This document shows, piece by piece, positions 61,064-64,000 of a stretch of 64,000 bases of DNA. Position numbers and translations under genes: made by a program. Within the stretch, counting starts at the first letter, position 1; every line of letters starts with the position of its first letter. The DNA comes from Pseudomonadota bacterium. GTDB lineage: Bacteria > Pseudomonadota > Alphaproteobacteria > Sphingomonadales > Sphingomonadaceae. Below the pieces are notes generated by a model. The model was not told the DNA's origin and ran no database searches. It saw only the letters and a program-made list of their open reading frames with translations. The DNA lies in contig JAJZQN010000004.1 of NCBI GenBank assembly GCA_021847605.1, positions 1 through 64,000 of the forward strand, written 5' to 3'.

Positions 61064-61681
61064 ATGAACGACCCGCATTTCTATGAACCACGGCATGGCC
61101 ATGGGCTGGCGCATGATCCGTTGAACGCCATCGTCGCGCCGCGTCCGATCGGCTGGATCAGCAGCGTGGACACGCATGGCGTTGCCAATCTGGCCCCTTA
61201 CAGCTTTTTCAACCTGTTCAACTATCGCCCGCCGATCATCGGCTTTTCCTCTCAGGGGTGGAAGGACAGCATCGCCAATATCGAGGCGACCGGCGAATTT
61301 GTCTGGAACCTCGCCACGCGGGCGCAGGCAGAGGCGATGAACGCGAGTTCGGCCGTCGTTGCTGCAAATATCGACGAGTTCGAATTGGCCGGATTGACGA
61401 AAAATCCGTCCCGTCTGGTCACGCCGCCGCGCGTGGCGGGCAGTCCGGTGCAGTTCGAATGCAAGCTGACGCAGATCGTGCGGCTGACGACCAAGGAGGG
61501 CAACGCGCTCGACCAGTGGCTGGTGCTGGGCGAAGCGGTCGGCATCCATATCGATCAATCACTGATCGAGGATGGCGTTTATCAGACGGCGAAATCAGGC
61601 ACGATTTTGCGGGGCGGCGGTCTTGCCGATTATTTCGAGATCGGACCGGAGGCCTTGTTCCGCATGTGGCGGCCGGGCTGA
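61064..61681 (+). CDS. flavin reductase-like FMN-binding protein
   Basis: The protein has 205 residues. The split-barrel flavin reductase fold is shown by DPLNAIVAPRPIGWISSVD and GVANLAPYSFFNLFNYRPPIIGFSSQGWKDS. It also has FVWNLATRAQAEAMNASS and ESPVQFECKL-like GSPVQFECKLTQIV. Such proteins bind FMN and reduce flavin for a partner oxygenase or act alone. No oxygenase is adjacent. It follows the SDR gene by 124 bp and precedes a hairpin terminator. Confidence 0.88.
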   Translation: MNDPHFYEPRHGHGLAHDPLNAIVAPRPIGWISSVDTHGVANLAPYSFFNLFNYRPPIIGFSSQGWKDSIANIEATGEFVWNLATRAQAEAMNASSAVVAANIDEFELAGLTKNPSRLVTPPRVAGSPVQFECKLTQIVRLTTKEGNALDQWLVLGEAVGIHIDQSLIEDGVYQTAKSGTILRGGGLADYFEIGPEALFRMWRPG

Positions 61682-61707
61682 TTGCCGGTAATATCTTTAA
61701 CGACGGC

Positions 61708-61742
61708 GAAGGGGCGCCCCGGATCGACCGAAGCGCCCCTTC
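61708..61742. terminator. hairpin between convergent genes
   Basis: A perfect 10-bp stem (GAAGGGGCGC with 61733-61742) and a 15-nt loop lie between the flavin reductase and receptor stops. It lacks a clear T-run, so it is only a likely terminator. Confidence 0.6.
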
Positions 61743-61760
61743 CCCCCTTAAAACCCTGCC

Positions 61761-64000
61761 TCAGAATTTAAAGCGCACGCCCGCCGTGAAAGCGCGGCCG
61801 ATAAAGTCGTAGACCGCGATGTTGGTCGGCAGGTTGACGCCCGGCACGGTGCCGGGGATCAGTGGCGGCTTCTTGTCGAACAGGTTGTTCACGTTCGCGA
61901 ACAGTTCGAAATTGCCATTGCCCTGTGGAATGGTGAAGCGGGTCGACAGATCGGTGTACCAGACCGCCTTCACATTGGGATTGACGAACTGGATCGGTGC
62001 GGGGCCGCCGGGGATGTCGAGCCGCATCTTGTGGATATATTGTTCGGCGATGGTGATGCCGAACGGTCCGTTGGTATAGTCGATCGACAAATTGCCGCGC
62101 CAGCGGGGGAAGCCCGCCGGGTTGCTGCCCACGACGCTGACACCCGCATAATGGGCGACCGGCGCGCCTGCATATTGCTGCGCATCGAATTTATCGAGAT
62201 AGTTCATGTACAGGCGCAGGCCGAGCGCGCCATTGCCAAGCTCCGTCCGATAGCTGGCATCGATGTCGATACCCGCCGTCTTGAGGAAGGCGATGTTGGC
62301 CGGCACGATGCTGACGAGAGACGGCAGGCTGGTCGGCGTGGTGCGGGTGATAAGCGCGCATTCGGCCGCGCCCGATCCGCCCGCATCATAGCAGTTGGTG
62401 ATGATCTGCTGCGCCGACAGGCTGTCGATCAGGCCCGTGACCTTGATCTTATAATAGTCGACCGACAGCGACACGCCCGGCAGGAAGGACGGCGAGAATA
62501 CGCCGCCGATCGTCAGCGTCTTTGCCTTTTCCGGTTTCAGATTGGTGTTGCCCGACGTGACCGTATTCACATTCTGGTTGAGGCCGCTGCCATAGCTGCC
62601 GTCAGCGGTCTGAAGGTCGTTGACGATGCCGATGCCGCTCTGTGCGCCGGCATAGAGTTCGAACAGGTTGGGCGCACGAATGTCACGCGATAAGGCTGCG
62701 CGGAACAGCAGGTCGCGGACAGGGCGCCAGGTCGTGCCGACCTTCCAAGTCTTGACCGTGCCCGATGTGGAATAATCGGTGATGCGCGCCGCGCCGCTGA
62801 CGCTCAGTTCCTGGAAGAAGCTGGTGTCCTTCAGGATCGGCACGGCCAGTTCCGCATAGGCTTCCTTCACATTCTGACTGCCATTGGCGGTGCCGACATT
62901 GGTCAGCCAGTAGAAGAGCGAGCTGCTGGGTACGCCGCGCAGCCCCCCGAAATAGGCTGTGCGCTCTGCCGCCGTGTCGAGCAGCGAGGGATCGGCATTG
63001 CTGGTAAGGTTCAGCGTCTGCTTGCGATATTCCGCGCCGACCGCGAAATCGACGGGTCCGGCAGGCAGGTCGAACAGGCTGCCGCTGAGGTTCACGGCAA
63101 AGGAATCCTGCCGCACCGTCGCCCGGTACCGCGACGTGCCGGTGGCGTAGGCATAGCCCTCCGGCGTCGATCTCGACGGATCGCCATGCAGCACGTCGAT
63201 CGGCTTACAACCGGCATATTGGCTGGCATAGGTGGGGTCGAGCAGCACGCGGCAGGTGATCTGGCCATTGCTGGGATCGACGACGGCATCGGCGGCGGCA
63301 TAGAGCTTGCGATTGTCGTAGAGGCCCGAATTGGCCATCGTGTGCTTGCTGTCGCCATGCGAGTAGGTGAAGGACCAGTCGAGATTGGAAATCTTGCCGG
63401 TCAGGCCGGCCGTCGCCATCCAGTAATCGGTGCGTTCGTTCGCCACCGGCTGGGGCTGGCCCGCATCATATTGGCCGACGCTGATATAGTCGTTGGCGCC
63501 CGGCAGCGATGCCGACAGGGCCGAGGACAGATAGGGATTGCCCTTGTAGATATTGACCTGCTGCCCGGTGGGGACGAGGGCGTTCACCTGAGTGCGGTAG
63601 CGCATGTCCGCCCGCGACCAGCTGCCCTGAACGAAGGCGTTGATGTCGTCGGTCAGGTCATAGCTGATGCGTCCAAAGCCCTGATAGGTCTTGAACGGCG
63701 CGACGGCATGGCCCGTGGCGGGAATATTATAACCGTCGCCGCCCGACTGGAAACCGGCGGTGCCGGTGGTGGCCCCGGCGGTGAAGGGACGGGTCGACCC
63801 GTCATTGTTGATAACCCGTCCGACGAACGGATTGCCCGCGACGTTCGACCCGACGATGCGGCCGTTGCTGGCGGGGGCGACCGCACTGGCGATGCGAATG
63901 TCGGTGCCGATCGTATAGGGATTAAGCGCGCCGCCGGGCGAGCAGGCCGATGCCGGGGTGCCAGCCGGCGGGGTGCAGCCCACGACGCTGCCGACATAGG
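61761..64000 (-). CDS. TonB-dependent receptor, N-terminus beyond the window
   Basis: The C-terminal 740 or so residues are present; the signal peptide and most of the plug lie beyond the right edge. Barrel strands with aromatic girdles, and the TonB-receptor end block (FELFANVNNLFDKKPPLIPG ... FIGRAFTAGVRFKF, final Phe) are clear. NLKPEKAKTLTIGGVFSP and FRAALSRDIRAPNLFELYAG are typical of the large sphingomonad/Xanthomonas receptors for carbohydrates and other carbon compounds. Cys pairs occur in loops (ITCRVLLD ... YAGCKPID; ITNCYDAGGSGAAECAL). Ligand unknown. No Fur box can be checked here because its promoter is outside. Confidence 0.9.
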   Translation of the reverse strand, partial: YVGSVVGCTPPAGTPASACSPGGALNPYTIGTDIRIASAVAPASNGRIVGSNVAGNPFVGRVINNDGSTRPFTAGATTGTAGFQSGGDGYNIPATGHAVAPFKTYQGFGRISYDLTDDINAFVQGSWSRADMRYRTQVNALVPTGQQVNIYKGNPYLSSALSASLPGANDYISVGQYDAGQPQPVANERTDYWMATAGLTGKISNLDWSFTYSHGDSKHTMANSGLYDNRKLYAAADAVVDPSNGQITCRVLLDPTYASQYAGCKPIDVLHGDPSRSTPEGYAYATGTSRYRATVRQDSFAVNLSGSLFDLPAGPVDFAVGAEYRKQTLNLTSNADPSLLDTAAERTAYFGGLRGVPSSSLFYWLTNVGTANGSQNVKEAYAELAVPILKDTSFFQELSVSGAARITDYSTSGTVKTWKVGTTWRPVRDLLFRAALSRDIRAPNLFELYAGAQSGIGIVNDLQTADGSYGSGLNQNVNTVTSGNTNLKPEKAKTLTIGGVFSPSFLPGVSLSVDYYKIKVTGLIDSLSAQQIITNCYDAGGSGAAECALITRTTPTSLPSLVSIVPANIAFLKTAGIDIDASYRTELGNGALGLRLYMNYLDKFDAQQYAGAPVAHYAGVSVVGSNPAGFPRWRGNLSIDYTNGPFGITIAEQYIHKMRLDIPGGPAPIQFVNPNVKAVWYTDLSTRFTIPQGNGNFELFANVNNLFDKKPPLIPGTVPGVNLPTNIAVYDFIGRAFTAGVRFKF

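Noticed and set aside
1-64000. CRISPR arrays, tRNA, rRNA, transposases, phage genes
   Set aside because: No regularly spaced repeats, cloverleaf-like segments with CCA ends, or transposase/integrase motifs were recognised by reading; a covariance-model scan was not possible here.

Overview
The window looks like chromosomal DNA from a sphingomonad (Sphingomonadaceae, Alphaproteobacteria; Sphingobium or Sphingomonas-like). This is inferred from the high GC content, ATGA-overlapped operons, TonB-dependent receptors, many Tat-exported catabolic enzymes, LacI-controlled sugar genes, and a DctD homologue that has lost its sigma-54 contact loop. No rRNA, tRNA, CRISPR array, insertion sequence or phage gene was recognised.

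Region by region. 1-3.0 kb: a possibly truncated nuclease-like ORF, about 600 bp of non-coding DNA with two strong hairpins, and a lipoprotein joining TonB_C, DUF6438 and ankyrin domains. 3.0-5.3 kb: a LysR regulator divergent from an MFS exporter, with a palindrome between them and a strong terminator. 5.3-13.3 kb: C4-dicarboxylate module. The genes dctA, an alginate-export-type porin and mqo face away from dctB-dctD, across two matching inverted repeats. 13.5-19 kb: a SulP permease and a periplasmic aldehyde oxidoreductase (paoABC). 19-22.4 kb: an Lrp-type regulator divergent from alr-dadA-ridA (alanine catabolism). 22.4-27.7 kb: a thiolase, then a LacI regulator with uxaC and uxaA around a palindromic operator (hexuronate use).

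27.7-31.7 kb: glutathione-dependent formaldehyde detoxification (frmA, VOC protein, fghA, NTF2-like protein) with a divergent LysR gene. 31.7-33.9 kb: an iron-type DUF3649-PepSY-DUF3325 operon behind a Fur-like box. 33.9-42 kb: a two-component system divergent from a tripartite RND efflux pump. 42-49.7 kb: a decayed sugar MFS transporter, then a LacI-linked operon for non-hydrolytic sugar cleavage. That operon has two TIM-barrel isomerases, a DUF1080 keto-glycoside hydrolase, a two-subunit GMC glucoside dehydrogenase, a LacI regulator and a Dabb protein, and it starts with an overlooked 35-codon ORF. Nearly all of its enzymes carry export signals.

49.9-54.5 kb: a methyltransferase, a siderophore-type binding protein without its ABC partners, and a TonB-dependent receptor with a good Fur box. 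54.5-58.1 kb: a non-coding stretch with palindromes and two GH43 enzymes preceded by the same LacI-type operator. 58.1-64 kb: a class A-type acid phosphatase with an altered active-site motif, a LysR gene divergent from an SDR, a flavin reductase-like protein, and a TonB-dependent receptor that runs off the right edge.

The most interesting points are the sigma-54-independent design of DctD, the exported keto-glycoside operon with its hidden leader ORF and dead transporter, a 29-bp intergenic element present twice, and the operator shared by the two GH43 genes.
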